A DNA stretch of 37,978 nucleotides from an uncultured Gemmiger sp. (GCA_944382785.1 CALWNO010000025.1:1-37978), one strand, 5' to 3'. Positions 1-6,916 are shown, counted from the stretch's first letter. Numbers and translations: made by a program. The notes: generated by a model from the sequence alone, not told the origin.

Positions 1-23
1 ACAGAAACCCTGGGGACAAACAA

Positions 24-55
24 AAAAGACGAATGTCTTTCGACATTCGTCTTTT
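24..55 (-). terminator. Host tRNA-Pro terminator left at attL
   Basis: A perfect 14-bp inverted repeat with a 4-nt loop (24-37 and 42-55) sits directly against the tRNA-like core; on the minus strand it ends in a T-run. It is most simply the original rho-independent terminator of the host tRNA gene, now separated from the gene by the prophage. Its last four bases belong to the att core. Confidence 0.8.
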
Positions 56-77
56 GGTCGGAGCAGCGGGATTTGAA
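52..77. other. attL core
   Basis: These 26 bases are identical to 37902-37927, where they form the 3' end (acceptor strand, part of the T arm and encoded CCA) of an otherwise intact tRNA-Pro. Identity stops at 78 (a here, c at 37928). The integrase gene begins 49 bp further in, as expected for a phage that integrates into a tRNA 3' end. Confidence 0.93.
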
Positions 78-117
78 ACTTCTTTATTTTTCGTTGTGAA
101 ATTATTTTTTCAGCTTT

Positions 118-139
118 TACGACAGTCATACGACACTTT
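118..139 (+). repeat. Putative integrase arm-type sites, left pair
   Basis: TACGACA occurs at 118-124 and 129-135, 11 bp apart, overlapping the 3' end of the integrase gene. The same pair with the same 11-bp period and orientation occurs inside the right end at 37770-37787, and TACGACACTTT is shared exactly. Tyrosine integrases bind repeated arm sites on both sides of attP, so that role is inferred from position and symmetry. Confidence 0.6.
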
Positions 140-1232
140 CCATCTGATCCCGAGCAAGCTTCATTTCGCTGGCGTAGCCGTGGGTGTAAATCTGCATAGT
201 GGTGTGGATGTCGGCGTGGCCCATCCAGAGTTGGCGGGCCTTCATGGGCACATCGGCCCGGTCCAGCAGAGTGGCGCAGTAGTGGCGCAGCTGGTGGGCG
301 GTGACGTCCACTTCCCAGTGGGTCTGGCGTTTTCCGTTGTACGGCTTATACTCCCCTGCCTCATGGGCCAGCCCCAGGGCCTTGCAATAGGCCAGCCACC
401 GCTTCCGGTGCTGGCTGGCCGTCAGCGGCTCACGGGTGCCGCTGATCAGGTACTCCCCCGCGGGGCGGCGGCCTTCCTGGGCCAGGCGGGCCGCCAGCGG
501 GCTCAGGATCGGCACCTGCCGGACGGCGTTCTTGGTTTTGGTGGTGGAGATTACCGGCTTGTTATTCCCCCATGACACCGCTTTCGTCACCGACAGCACC
601 CCATTTTCCAGGTCAATGTCCCCCCAGGTGAGGGCCATGATCTCCCCCAGCCGCAAGCCGGTGTACATGGCCACCGCGGCCAGCAGGCCCATCTTGCCAT
701 CCAGATGGGCTTTGATCGTCTCGATAGCCTCATCCGCCGGCGGGGTGCGCTCCACCTTCTTGCCTTTCAGGTTCCGCACCAGCAGGCTGGGGTTGGCATC
801 GCCGCCCAGATCGGTGCACCAATACCCAAAAATCAGGTTTAGAACGCTGTGCCGATTCCGCATGGTGGCCTGGGCCAGCCCCTCGGCCTTCAGGTCTTTC
901 AGCCATGCCGCCACGTCCTGGGGCTTGATCTGCGCCATCCGGCGGCCACTGAAGCTCTCCACCGCTGCCTGGTAACTGGCCTTATAGCTGCGCAGGGTGC
1001 CGGGCTTCAAGGCCGGCTGGGCCTGCTCCCACCACTCCCTGGCAACATTCTCAAAGAGCGGCCCTGCGGCTTCCTGCTGGGCGCTGAGGGCCATCTGCTG
1101 CAGCTCTGCCTGGTACTTTGCCTCGGATTCGGCCCGGCTGGCGCCGTAAAAGTGCCGCCGGCGCCCGTCCGGCATGGTGTGGGTGACCTCCACCAGCCCG
1201 TCGGCCCGCTGGCCTTTCTTCTTCTTTGCCAT
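126..1232 (-). CDS. int: Phage tyrosine integrase
   Basis: A 368-aa site-specific tyrosine recombinase that would insert and excise the prophage at the tRNA-Pro gene. The basic N-terminus (MAKKKKG) resembles an arm-binding region; a SAM-like core-binding domain follows (about 60-165), then the catalytic domain with the first Arg in TGLRLGE, HxxR in HQLRH, the GH motif and the nucleophile Tyr in QIYTH near the C-terminus, so all catalytic residues are present. The ATG at 1232 is chosen because GGAGGG lies 7 nt upstream; an in-frame ATG at 1247 overlaps that ribosome site. It is transcribed towards attL. Family assignment is firm. Confidence 0.96.
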   Translation of the reverse strand: MAKKKKGQRADGLVEVTHTMPDGRRRHFYGASRAESEAKYQAELQQMALSAQQEAAGPLFENVAREWWEQAQPALKPGTLRSYKASYQAAVESFSGRRMAQIKPQDVAAWLKDLKAEGLAQATMRNRHSVLNLIFGYWCTDLGGDANPSLLVRNLKGKKVERTPPADEAIETIKAHLDGKMGLLAAVAMYTGLRLGEIMALTWGDIDLENGVLSVTKAVSWGNNKPVISTTKTKNAVRQVPILSPLAARLAQEGRRPAGEYLISGTREPLTASQHRKRWLAYCKALGLAHEAGEYKPYNGKRQTHWEVDVTAHQLRHYCATLLDRADVPMKARQLWMGHADIHTTMQIYTHGYASEMKLARDQMESVV

Positions 1233-1423
1233 AGCACAACCCTCCAAAACGACAACGATTATACAACACAGCAGACTCCGGGTGTGCTATAATAAAAGCG
1301 CAGGATCACCCATAAGATCATGCTCCTTTCATTGGACGTAACGCACTGCCCCGGGGTCCGCACTTCCCCGGGGTATCTTAAGATTCTATAGCGGTTTGCT
1401 TTGCATTCATATACTTCCCCCTG

Positions 1424-1497
1424 AAAGACCCCCGGCCACCACCGGGGGCCTTTTGATTTGATAAAGGCCCCTGACGCTTCGGCGCCGGGGGCCTTTT
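1424..1497. terminator. Two tandem hairpins between int and the next gene
   Basis: Hairpin one pairs CCCCCGG (1429-1435) with CCGGGGG (1442-1448) and is followed by CCTTTT on the plus strand. Hairpin two pairs AAAGGCCCC (1463-1471) with GGGGGCCTTT (1487-1496). Both have A-runs on one side and T-runs on the other, so they could stop transcription in either direction. The rest of the 1233-1571 gap shows no convincing gene: it holds a repeated CCCCGGGG (1351-1372) and a TATAAT at 1258-1263 on the minus strand without a recognisable -35 box. Confidence 0.65.
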
Positions 1498-1571
1498 GTT
1501 TTGCAAAAAACGGCCCGAAATTGCAAACGACTTTGCAAATTCCGCCGGGCGATTTTCAAAAGTGTTCAATT

Positions 1572-2417
1572 TCACAGCCCCAGCAGCTGCTTCTTCTTTG
1601 TGTCAAACTCCTCCTGGGTGATGGCTCCGGCGTCCAGCAGCTGCTTGTACTTGATCAGCTCATCAGCGGCAGAGGGCACGGCAGTGTTTACCACAACCGG
1701 CTGGGCCGCGGTTTCTGCCGCTGCCTTGTCTGCGGCCACCTGGAGAGCCGAGAGGATGTTCTGGGCCTGTTTGGCGGCTGACTTATAAGTCCAGCTGTCG
1801 CACTTGGTCTCTTTGGTAATCAGGTCCACATAGATGGCGTCCGGATTGTTGTCCCGGAGGGTGATCTTGATCTTCATAGAGGTACAGACATTCTTCGTCT
1901 TGGTTTTCTTGCCGCCCAGCACTGCACCCGCGACAAGACCGGCGGGGCCCAGCAGCACGCCACCCACCACGGCGCTGCCCAGGCCGCCTTTGGATTTGGC
2001 GATGGATTCGCCGTCTTGCAGCAGCTCAAAGTCCAAGATCTGCCTATACCGGAAATACTGGTCTGGCTCAAACATATTGGAAAAACTGACTTTCACGACA
2101 CCCTCGGTATCGTTGAATGCCACCGGTCCGATCGTCTTTTCCGGCACGACGCTTTTTAGGCGGGCCAGTTCTTCCTCTGCTTCTTTTTTCTTCAAAGCTT
2201 CTTCGGCTTGTTTTGCTTCGGTCTCTTTGCGGTGCTCTGCCAGCTGGGCCAGAGTGTATTTGCCGGCCCCCAGGGTGGAAATCCCAAAACCAGCGTTTTT
2301 CCAGCAGTCAAAGCAGATTTCGCCGTCAGCCAAAATGATATCGCCGTTCAGCATGCCCAGCGGCTTTCCGCAACAAGCGCAGGGTTTTTTCTCTTTGCTT
2401 ACTCCGAACAGTCCCAT
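1572..2417 (-). CDS. DUF4428/SHOCT-type protein of unknown function
   Basis: A 281-aa protein. The N-terminus has a small zinc-ribbon-like unit (CACC at 13-16 and a second Cys pair near FDC, 35-38) like DUF4428. A charged, probably coiled-coil stretch (about 60-90) and a Gly-rich, hydrophobic segment (about 145-170) follow, and the last 30 residues match the SHOCT pattern (ELIKYKQLLDAGAITQEEF). SHOCT domains are small oligomerisation modules on many membrane or lysogeny proteins. AAGGAGG lies 8 nt before the ATG. Its place between int and the repressor implies expression in the lysogen; its task is unknown. Confidence 0.75.
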   Translation of the reverse strand: MGLFGVSKEKKPCACCGKPLGMLNGDIILADGEICFDCWKNAGFGISTLGAGKYTLAQLAEHRKETEAKQAEEALKKKEAEEELARLKSVVPEKTIGPVAFNDTEGVVKVSFSNMFEPDQYFRYRQILDFELLQDGESIAKSKGGLGSAVVGGVLLGPAGLVAGAVLGGKKTKTKNVCTSMKIKITLRDNNPDAIYVDLITKETKCDSWTYKSAAKQAQNILSALQVAADKAAAETAAQPVVVNTAVPSAADELIKYKQLLDAGAITQEEFDTKKKQLLGL

Positions 2418-2436
2418 GATTTTATCCTCCTTAATT

Positions 2437-2682
2437 TTAATTGAATTTATCCATGGCTTGGATTTCGTTGATAATAACGGGATCGCTGTTGTAAAAATGA
2501 TCCATTTTTATATGCCGTATTTCGTGCTCAACTGCATTTTTTTGTCTTTCTGAGCATAAACACGAATTAATAAAAACGTAAAAATCATCTTCATATTTTA
2601 CGGTTACACCGTGGACTTTTGCTGGCAAATCTATACTTCTGACAAAAACACGATCCACCCTCAAAAACACCTTACTTTCCAA
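2437..2682 (-). CDS. ImmA/IrrE-like metallopeptidase, short
   Basis: An 81-aa protein with a zinc-peptidase HExxH motif (HEIRH, near residue 53) followed by another His in KMDH. Proteins of the ImmA/IrrE family paired with an ImmR-like repressor cleave that repressor and trigger induction. Here the gene directly follows and overlaps the repressor gene by 11 bp, the usual pairing. The start is a TTG with GAGG six bases upstream. At 81 aa it is shorter than typical ImmA (roughly 120-170 aa), so it may be a reduced or less active version. Confidence 0.75.
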   Translation of the reverse strand: MESKVFLRVDRVFVRSIDLPAKVHGVTVKYEDDFYVFINSCLCSERQKNAVEHEIRHIKMDHFYNSDPVIINEIQAMDKFN

Positions 2683-3019
2683 ACAACGCCTCGATCACTT
2701 TGACGGCTCGTTCGACATCTTCTTTACTTGCGTCGCGAGCCAACGAAAACAGCATTCTCAGCTCCTCTCTGTTCTTCAAATCTTCAAGATATTGATCTAG
2801 CTCCCTATCTATAGCGACAGGGGGCTTTTCTTGTTTTACCAAACCATCGAGAGACACACCAAAATAATCCGAAATTTTTGAAAGGGTGCTTCCCTCTGGC
2901 GTCGCTCCCGTCTTTTTCCACTTTGTCACAATAGAATTGCTTAAGCCAATCTCCTTGGCGGCCTTGCTCGGGCTGATGCCTCGCTTATCGCACAATTCTT
3001 TGAAAATGTCGTAAAACAC
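2672..3019 (-). CDS. CI/ImmR-like prophage repressor
   Basis: A 115-aa XRE-family protein: helix-turn-helix in residues about 3-58 (SPSKAAKEIGLSNSIVTKWK), then a charged helical tail that probably dimerises. The start is a GTG at 3019 with AAGGAG 11 nt upstream. It is transcribed away from the lytic promoter and faces the operator cluster at 3055-3218. In ICEBs1-type switches such a protein is cleaved by ImmA, encoded just downstream here. It lacks an S24 peptidase domain, which fits ImmA-dependent rather than RecA-driven self-cleavage; that is inference. Confidence 0.88.
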   Translation of the reverse strand: MFYDIFKELCDKRGISPSKAAKEIGLSNSIVTKWKKTGATPEGSTLSKISDYFGVSLDGLVKQEKPPVAIDRELDQYLEDLKNREELRMLFSLARDASKEDVERAVKVIEALFGK

Positions 3020-3054
3020 AATAACAAACGCTCCTTTTTGTGCAGAGCGCCAAA

Positions 3055-3218
3055 TCTAACCAATTTCAGAAAATTCTATTGATTTTCTAACCAGAAGAAG
3101 CTATAATACTGGTGTGTTCTGAATTTGGTTAGAAAAAAGTCGGAACATTCTGAGGCTTTGGTTAGATTGAGGCTCAATATTTGTTGGCACTTATATCTTA
3201 GTCTTAATTCTAACCAAA
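3055..3218. repeat. Operator cluster, five TCTAACC motifs
   Basis: The motif TCTAACCAA and its reverse complement occur at 3055-3063, 3086-3094, 3124-3133 (inverted), 3157-3166 (inverted) and 3209-3218. The first and third extend to 17 bp (3055-3071 and the complement of 3117-3133) with 16 of 17 bases alike. Copy two sits between the -35 and -10 boxes of the rightward promoter. Position between the divergent repressor and early genes makes these the likely repressor and/or Cro binding sites. Confidence 0.75.
3079..3107 (+). promoter_or_regulatory. Rightward early (lytic) promoter
   Basis: TTGATT at 3079-3084, a 17-bp spacer and a perfect TATAAT at 3102-3107 form a near-consensus sigma-A promoter pointing to the early genes. 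An operator copy (3086-3094) lies in the spacer, so a bound repressor would block it. Transcription would begin near 3114, giving a 140-nt leader that carries three more motif copies. Confidence 0.8.
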
Positions 3219-3253
3219 GTCAACATTTTATGCAAAGGAGGTTAGTTTTTCGT

Positions 3254-3448
3254 ATGCCTGCACAATGGACTGGTGAATTGGTTGGCCGAATGCACAATGC
3301 CAGAATCACTGCGAAGCAGCTGGCTCAGAAGATGGGAAAGAACCCTAAATACGTTTCCCAGGTGCTCAACGGACATTACTCGCCTAAAACCGCAGAGCGT
3401 GAGTTCAACGAAGCACTGGATTCTTTGATCCAGGAAAAAACGGCGTGA
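3254..3448 (+). CDS. Small Cro-like HTH protein
   Basis: A 64-aa protein, the first gene behind the lytic promoter. Residues about 15-45 (TAKQLAQKMGKNPKYVSQVL) read as a helix-turn-helix of the XRE/Cro type, and position suggests a Cro-like role in switching off lysogeny genes. The reading frame is open from 3125, but the only good ribosome site, AAAGGAGG at 3234-3241, precedes the ATG at 3254 by 12 nt. The spacing is slightly long, and operator copies lie in the leader. Confidence 0.75.
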   Translation: MPAQWTGELVGRMHNARITAKQLAQKMGKNPKYVSQVLNGHYSPKTAEREFNEALDSLIQEKTA

Positions 3449-3474
3449 CGCTCTTGAGCTTTGGAGGTAACCCC

Positions 3475-3684
3475 ATGGACGAAAAACGCCCGCCGGGCGG
3501 CGGGCAGGAAGGAGGAAAGATGATCGACTTCGATTTCCTTTTTAGACTCTTTGCATTTGGCTTTTCGTGCTTTGCCTTTGGGTTTACGACTTGCAATCGG
3601 ATGAACGTTTACCGCATGACTGACAAGTTACTTAAAAAGAGCCACAAAAGCAATGAGCATAGAGATGAACGCGATGATGTTTGA
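3475..3684 (+). CDS. Small hydrophobic early protein
   Basis: A 69-aa protein with an aromatic, Phe-rich hydrophobic stretch (about residues 17-37) that could span the membrane, and a basic, hydrophilic tail. GGAGG at 3463-3467 sits 7 nt before the ATG at 3475; a second start at 3520 also has GGAGG and would give 54 aa. The 3' end overlaps the convergent gene on the other strand by 57 bp. No family recognised; a real but unproven gene. Confidence 0.5.
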   Translation: MDEKRPPGGGQEGGKMIDFDFLFRLFAFGFSCFAFGFTTCNRMNVYRMTDKLLKKSHKSNEHRDERDDV

Positions 3685-3987
3685 GATGTTGGCATCGCGC
3701 CTGGCGCGTTTTGCTTCTTTCGCGGAATCTTTGGCTTCGGCTTCGGCCAGTTCGGCTTGTTTCTGGGCTGCCTTGGCAATCTTGGAGAGCTCCTCCAAAT
3801 GGTGAGCATTTTTGAGGACTTCTTTCATTGCTTCGTTGTGCGTCCGGTTTCTCTCGGCTTCGGCTGCGATATAGTCCTCAGCCTGGCTTTCCATGTCCTC
3901 AATGGATTGGCCCAAGTCGGCAAAGCCGGAACAATCGCCTTTGAAGTTCTCAGACCAATCGTCAAACATCCCTTTATTTTCACCCAT
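3628..3987 (-). CDS. Coiled-coil protein with C-terminal membrane anchor
   Basis: A 119-aa protein, leftward against the early operon. An acidic N-terminus is followed by a long Ala/Glu/Lys-rich helix (about 30-98) typical of a coiled coil, then a single hydrophobic segment (ISNIIAFISMLIAFVAL) ending almost at the C-terminus, so the bulk of the protein would face the cytoplasm. AAAAGGAG lies 8 nt before the ATG at 3987. It has its own extended -10 promoter. Orientation, promoter and membrane tail suit a lysogenic-conversion gene such as a superinfection-exclusion factor, but no known family was recognised. Confidence 0.7.
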   Translation of the reverse strand: MGENKGMFDDWSENFKGDCSGFADLGQSIEDMESQAEDYIAAEAERNRTHNEAMKEVLKNAHHLEELSKIAKAAQKQAELAEAEAKDSAKEAKRARRDANISNIIAFISMLIAFVALFK

Positions 3988-4007
3988 AATCAACACTCCT
4001 TTTGCTC

Positions 4008-4036
4008 ATTGTACCAGATGGGCGAAAGGCAAACAA
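4008..4036 (-). promoter_or_regulatory. Promoter of the leftward coiled-coil gene
   Basis: On the minus strand TTGTTT (4036-4031), 17 bp, then TACAAT (4013-4008), preceded by TGG as an extended -10. The start codon follows 20 nt downstream of the -10. The -35 overlaps the ribosome site of the divergent gene at 4047. Confidence 0.6.
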
Positions 4037-4046
4037 GGAGGAATAT

Positions 4047-4250
4047 ATGCAGTTTGTTAAATCCAAACGGGACGCATGGGAAAATCAGTTTGTTGAAAAT
4101 TTGCTGAACGCCCAGTCGCAGATGGCACAGCAGGAGCATGTAGATGCTAAAGGGCTGGTAATTCTGAGTCGCTTTTTATGGAAGCTGATTCATCAGCTCC
4201 CGGATGAACTCGTAGAGGTTGTCTCGTGTGACAAGGAACAGGGGGACTAA
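4047..4250 (+). CDS. Small early protein of unknown function
   Basis: A 67-aa protein, mostly charged and helical, with no membrane segment or motif that I recognise. AAGGAGG (4035-4041) lies 5 nt before the ATG, a strong site that supports translation. The 3' end overlaps the convergent membrane-protein gene by 75 bp. It is the only rightward gene between the two leftward ones, so it keeps the early transcript coding through this insertion. Confidence 0.5.
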   Translation: MQFVKSKRDAWENQFVENLLNAQSQMAQQEHVDAKGLVILSRFLWKLIHQLPDELVEVVSCDKEQGD

Positions 4251-4715
4251 GACCCAATACAATAGCTGCAAGATTCTGGACGATACCTGATCGGCACTCA
4301 TTCCCATGTATTCGCAGATCCGGCTGGGAAGAAAGATAAATGTCTGAATCCAGTAAAAAGGAGAGAAACATTCCAGTAGATTTGAGCGGAAAACACCTTC
4401 GGCTTTTAAAAAATATTGCCGCATGGCCGTCACTGTGTAATCGTTTACGGCGCCTATATTTTTAAAAAGCTTGGCCTTGGCCTTGCGAATTACGCCGGGT
4501 GCAATCCATTCATCACACGGAAATACATAATCTTCCAGTTTGGCCTGTTTAAAAAGTTTGGTTAAAGCGGATTCGTATACAAAGAAATTCAATTCAGGGT
4601 TTATAAGAAATTCTTCATATTTCTTTTTGTACCACCTTATCTTCAACAGGCTGGCCCAATTAAGAGACAACCGATACAGGAAAACAGCAACCCAAATAAG
4701 CAAAATCCAGGACAT
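4176..4715 (-). CDS. Two-segment membrane protein, unknown function
   Basis: A 179-aa protein rich in aromatic residues and noticeably more AT-rich than its neighbours. One hydrophobic segment lies at the extreme N-terminus (ILLIWVAVFLYRLSL), one or two near the C-terminus (about 118-165, including ILQLLYWVLVPLFLV), and the middle is a basic, soluble stretch. Upstream is a weak AAGGGTGA ribosome site and a promoter candidate of its own. Composition, opposite orientation and membrane character point to a transferred accessory (moron) gene, perhaps for superinfection exclusion; this is inference and no family was recognised. Confidence 0.65.
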   Translation of the reverse strand: MSWILLIWVAVFLYRLSLNWASLLKIRWYKKKYEEFLINPELNFFVYESALTKLFKQAKLEDYVFPCDEWIAPGVIRKAKAKLFKNIGAVNDYTVTAMRQYFLKAEGVFRSNLLECFSPFYWIQTFIFLPSRICEYMGMSADQVSSRILQLLYWVLVPLFLVTRDNLYEFIRELMNQLP

Positions 4716-4738
4716 TTAAACTCACCCTTTTTATTTTT

Positions 4739-4768
4739 ATCATAACACAAAGGAGAAGTTATGAGCAA
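4739..4768 (-). promoter_or_regulatory. Candidate promoter of the leftward membrane gene
   Basis: On the minus strand TTGCTC (4768-4763), 18 bp, TATGAT (4744-4739), about 24 nt before the ATG at 4715. The -35 is a poor match and overlaps the start of the divergent BRO gene. Confidence 0.4.
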
Positions 4769-5309
4769 CCTGCAAATTTTCCAGAGCCCCGAGTGGGGCC
4801 CGGTCCGCACGGTGGAGCTGGACGGCGCCCCGTGGCTGGTGGGCAAGGACGTGGCCCAGGCGCTGGGGTACAGTGATACCTCCGACGCCCTGAAAAGGCA
4901 CGTTGACCCGGAGGACAAGCTGACCCGGCGTTTCACCGACTCAGGTCAGAACCGGGAAATGTACATCATTAACGAATCCGGCCTGTACAGCCTGGTGCTG
5001 GCGTCCAAGCTGCCCAGCGCCCGGAGGTTCCGCCGGTGGGTCACCAGCGTGGTGCTGCCCAGCATCCGCAGCACGGGCAGCTACAGCACCGGAGGCGATT
5101 TTTCCGCCATCCAAAAGCTGTGGCGCGAGCAGGCCGAATGGACAAGCCTGGCCGAGCAGTTCGACCAGGTGGCGCGGGACTCCCGCCGGCGGTACGAGGA
5201 AAGCCGCACCCAGCGGAACCAGTGCCGGGCCCGCGCCCGGGAGGCCGCCGCCAAGCTGTCCCGCATCATGGCCCGGATTGAGGCGGAAAGGGTGCTTTCC
5301 GATGGTTGA
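4761..5309 (+). CDS. BRO-family phage antirepressor
   Basis: A 182-aa protein. Residues about 1-105 form a BRO-N domain with its hallmark blocks (GKDVAQALGYS, DKLTRRF, INESGLYSLVLAS, ARRFRRWVTSVVLPSIR); the rest is a charged, Arg-rich coiled-coil-like region instead of a KilA/ANT domain. Such proteins bind DNA or the repressor and favour lytic growth. AAAGGAG lies 7 nt before the ATG. The next gene starts 8 bp inside its 3' end, so the two are translationally coupled. Confidence 0.9.
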   Translation: MSNLQIFQSPEWGPVRTVELDGAPWLVGKDVAQALGYSDTSDALKRHVDPEDKLTRRFTDSGQNREMYIINESGLYSLVLASKLPSARRFRRWVTSVVLPSIRSTGSYSTGGDFSAIQKLWREQAEWTSLAEQFDQVARDSRRRYEESRTQRNQCRARAREAAAKLSRIMARIEAERVLSDG

Positions 5310-5550
5310 CTATGACGCCCTGGACAAGCGGATCAAAAAGAGCCGCTACACCCAGAAGTACCTAGCCACTCGGCTGTGTATTTCGGTGGACGCTCTGAAA
5401 GGCAAGCTGCTGGGGCAAACCGATTTCAAGCTTGGCGAGGTGGCCAACCTGGCCCGGCTGCTCAACCTAAGCGACCAGGAACTGCTGAGGATCTTCTTCA
5501 AAAAGGTCCATGTGGACTTTGATATTTACCAGAAAGGAGAAACCCTATGA
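5302..5550 (+). CDS. Small helix-turn-helix protein
   Basis: An 82-aa protein whose residues about 10-55 (TQKYLATRLCISVDALKGKL followed by a LGEVANLARLLNLS helix pair) look like an XRE-type DNA-binding fold. The ATG overlaps the stop of the BRO gene; an upstream TTG at 5278 is less likely. No strong ribosome site is present, which suggests coupled translation. Probably an early transcriptional regulator; its target is not known. Confidence 0.7.
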   Translation: MVDYDALDKRIKKSRYTQKYLATRLCISVDALKGKLLGQTDFKLGEVANLARLLNLSDQELLRIFFKKVHVDFDIYQKGETL

Positions 5551-5915
5551 CACCCAGAAACAAGCTGACCCGGGAGCAATGGGGCGCCCTGGCCGAGGCC
5601 CGGCGGGGCGGCGCCACCATCAAGCAGCTGCAGGAGCACTTCGGCGTGTCCTACGCCGTCGCCTGCGAGGTGTCCCGCAACAACGACGCCTCCCCCGCAA
5701 AGGGGGCTGCAAAGTGCGTCCACCCCCGCATTGCCGAGTGGATGATCCAGAACAAGGTGTCCCGCAAGGACTTCGCGCTCCGCGCCGGGGTTTCGCTCAA
5801 AGCACTGTGCCGTTTCCTGAGCGGAGAAACCAAGACCCCCACGGCCCCCACCCTGCGGGCCATTGAGCGGGTCACCTGCCTGAGCATTGATGAGATCATG
5901 GAAGAGGAGGAATAG
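5547..5915 (+). CDS. Regulator with two helix-turn-helix units
   Basis: A 122-aa protein. The N-terminal part (about 5-45, with GGATIKQLQEHFGVSYAVAC) resembles a Hin/homeodomain-like helix-turn-helix, and the C-terminal half (about 65-118, SRKDFALRAGVSLKALCRFL) a second, XRE-like one. The ATG overlaps the preceding stop (ATGA), and AAAGGAG lies just upstream. Likely a DNA-binding early regulator; double-headed proteins of this kind are often annotated only as phage transcriptional regulators. Confidence 0.7.
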   Translation: MTPRNKLTREQWGALAEARRGGATIKQLQEHFGVSYAVACEVSRNNDASPAKGAAKCVHPRIAEWMIQNKVSRKDFALRAGVSLKALCRFLSGETKTPTAPTLRAIERVTCLSIDEIMEEEE

Positions 5916-5919
5916 GATC

Positions 5920-6156
5920 ATGAAGAATAACACCATCGGCCGCGCCGGTATCTTTGCCATGAAGCTGGGCTTTACCTTCTTTGGCCTGCTGGCCATCTGG
6001 ATTCTGGGGGGCATTGCAGAGCACCCGGGGATGTGGTGGCTGTACGCCCTGGCCGCCGTGGGCAGTGCCGGGATCGGCGTTCTGCTGCTGGGCACCGCCT
6101 TGGAGGCAGAGTCCAACCCCGACAACCCCAGCACCAGGATCGGAGGTGGGCGGTGA
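5920..6156 (+). CDS. Small double-spanning membrane protein
   Basis: A 78-aa protein with two hydrophobic segments (about 9-27, AGIFAMKLGFTFFGLLAIW, and 35-58) and a polar tail, probably an inner-membrane hairpin. GAGGAGG (5904-5910) is 9 nt before the ATG at 5920. Its stop TGA overlaps the next ATG (TGATG), so it belongs to the same operon. Function unknown. Confidence 0.65.
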   Translation: MKNNTIGRAGIFAMKLGFTFFGLLAIWILGGIAEHPGMWWLYALAAVGSAGIGVLLLGTALEAESNPDNPSTRIGGGR

Positions 6157-6452
6157 TGGATGATATTGAGTACATCTCCACTCACCTGTCCCGGTGCGAA
6201 ATTTTGGCCCAGCTGGCCGAGGAGGCTGCAGAGCTGTCCCAAGCTGCACTGAAGATGCGCCGGGCACTGAGCGGCGTGAATCCTACGCCGGTGACCGAGG
6301 CCGAGGCCTGGGACAATCTGGTGGAAGAGCGTGCCGACGTGAGCCTGTGCCTCTGCACTTTATTTACCATGCAGGACATCGAGCGCGCGAACACAATCGT
6401 CGAAGAGAAGTCCGCCCGTTGGCGCAAAAGATTGGAGGAGCATCATGGTTAA
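6156..6452 (+). CDS. MazG-like NTP pyrophosphohydrolase
   Basis: A 98-aa all-alpha protein with the metal-binding signature of the MazG/dUTPase superfamily: EEAAE at 22-26 and EERAD at 57-61. Members hydrolyse nucleoside triphosphates to monophosphate and pyrophosphate; in phages they may clean the nucleotide pool or lower the alarmone response of the host. The start codon overlaps the previous stop and the 3' end overlaps the next gene by 8 bp. Substrate cannot be told from sequence. Confidence 0.8.
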   Translation: MDDIEYISTHLSRCEILAQLAEEAAELSQAALKMRRALSGVNPTPVTEAEAWDNLVEERADVSLCLCTLFTMQDIERANTIVEEKSARWRKRLEEHHG

Positions 6453-6726
6453 TACTTTGGGCCTGAGCCGGGGCGACATCATCCGGGCCATCGAGGCTGA
6501 GACCGGCGCACATTTTGAGGAGGTCAGAGCCTACAAGCCCATCTGCCCCCGCCCCGGGAACTTTGTAGCAATGGCCAAGGGCCGGATGCTGCTGGTGGAC
6601 CTGTTTGCCCCGGATGGCTTTGATGAATCGGACATTGACATGACCTTCGGCCTGGGCACCGCACAGCGGGCCGTGGACAGGCTGCGGGCCGAGAAGGGGG
6701 CTGTACATCATGAAAGTGCTGAATGA
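6445..6726 (+). CDS. Early protein of unknown function
   Basis: A 93-aa mixed alpha/beta-looking protein with no recognised family. It is acidic in the N-terminal third, has a short hydrophobic strand (GRMLLVDLFAP, about 46-56) and ends in a charged helix. GGAGG (6434-6438) is 6 nt upstream. It overlaps both neighbours by a few bases, so it is translated as part of the early operon. Confidence 0.6.
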   Translation: MVNTLGLSRGDIIRAIEAETGAHFEEVRAYKPICPRPGNFVAMAKGRMLLVDLFAPDGFDESDIDMTFGLGTAQRAVDRLRAEKGAVHHESAE

Positions 6727-6916
6727 CTTCCAGGCCATCTACCACGAGCTCTCTGGCCGGTATGGCCAGCTCATGAGTTCCAAGCAAGCTTGTGATGAGC
6801 TGGGCGTTTCCAGGGTCTGCTATGCCAGGAAGCTGATTCCCGCCGGTTGGATCGGGGACACAAAGGGCCTCTGCATTAAGACCGTGGTTTTCGCCCGGCA
6901 GCTGGCCGAGCTGTAA
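6710..6916 (+). CDS. Small HTH protein, possible excisionase-like factor
   Basis: A 68-aa protein. The stretch SSKQACDELGVSRVCYARKL (about 23-42) is a helix-turn-helix of the MerR/excisionase type, followed by a short wing-like segment. No other Xis candidate is obvious in the prophage, so excision control is possible, but a role as an ordinary repressor or activator fits equally well. It closes the first early gene run. Confidence 0.55.
   Translation: MKVLNDFQAIYHELSGRYGQLMSSKQACDELGVSRVCYARKLIPAGWIGDTKGLCIKTVVFARQLAEL

Noticed and set aside
33-575. Plus-strand open frame of 180 codons over the integrase
   Set aside because: It lies antisense to the well-supported integrase, has no family features and is the usual shadow in GC-rich DNA.
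1301-1345. Short leader peptide frames on the minus strand upstream of int
   Set aside because: Frames of 8-20 codons near GGAGC have poor spacing and no distinct features; not supported.
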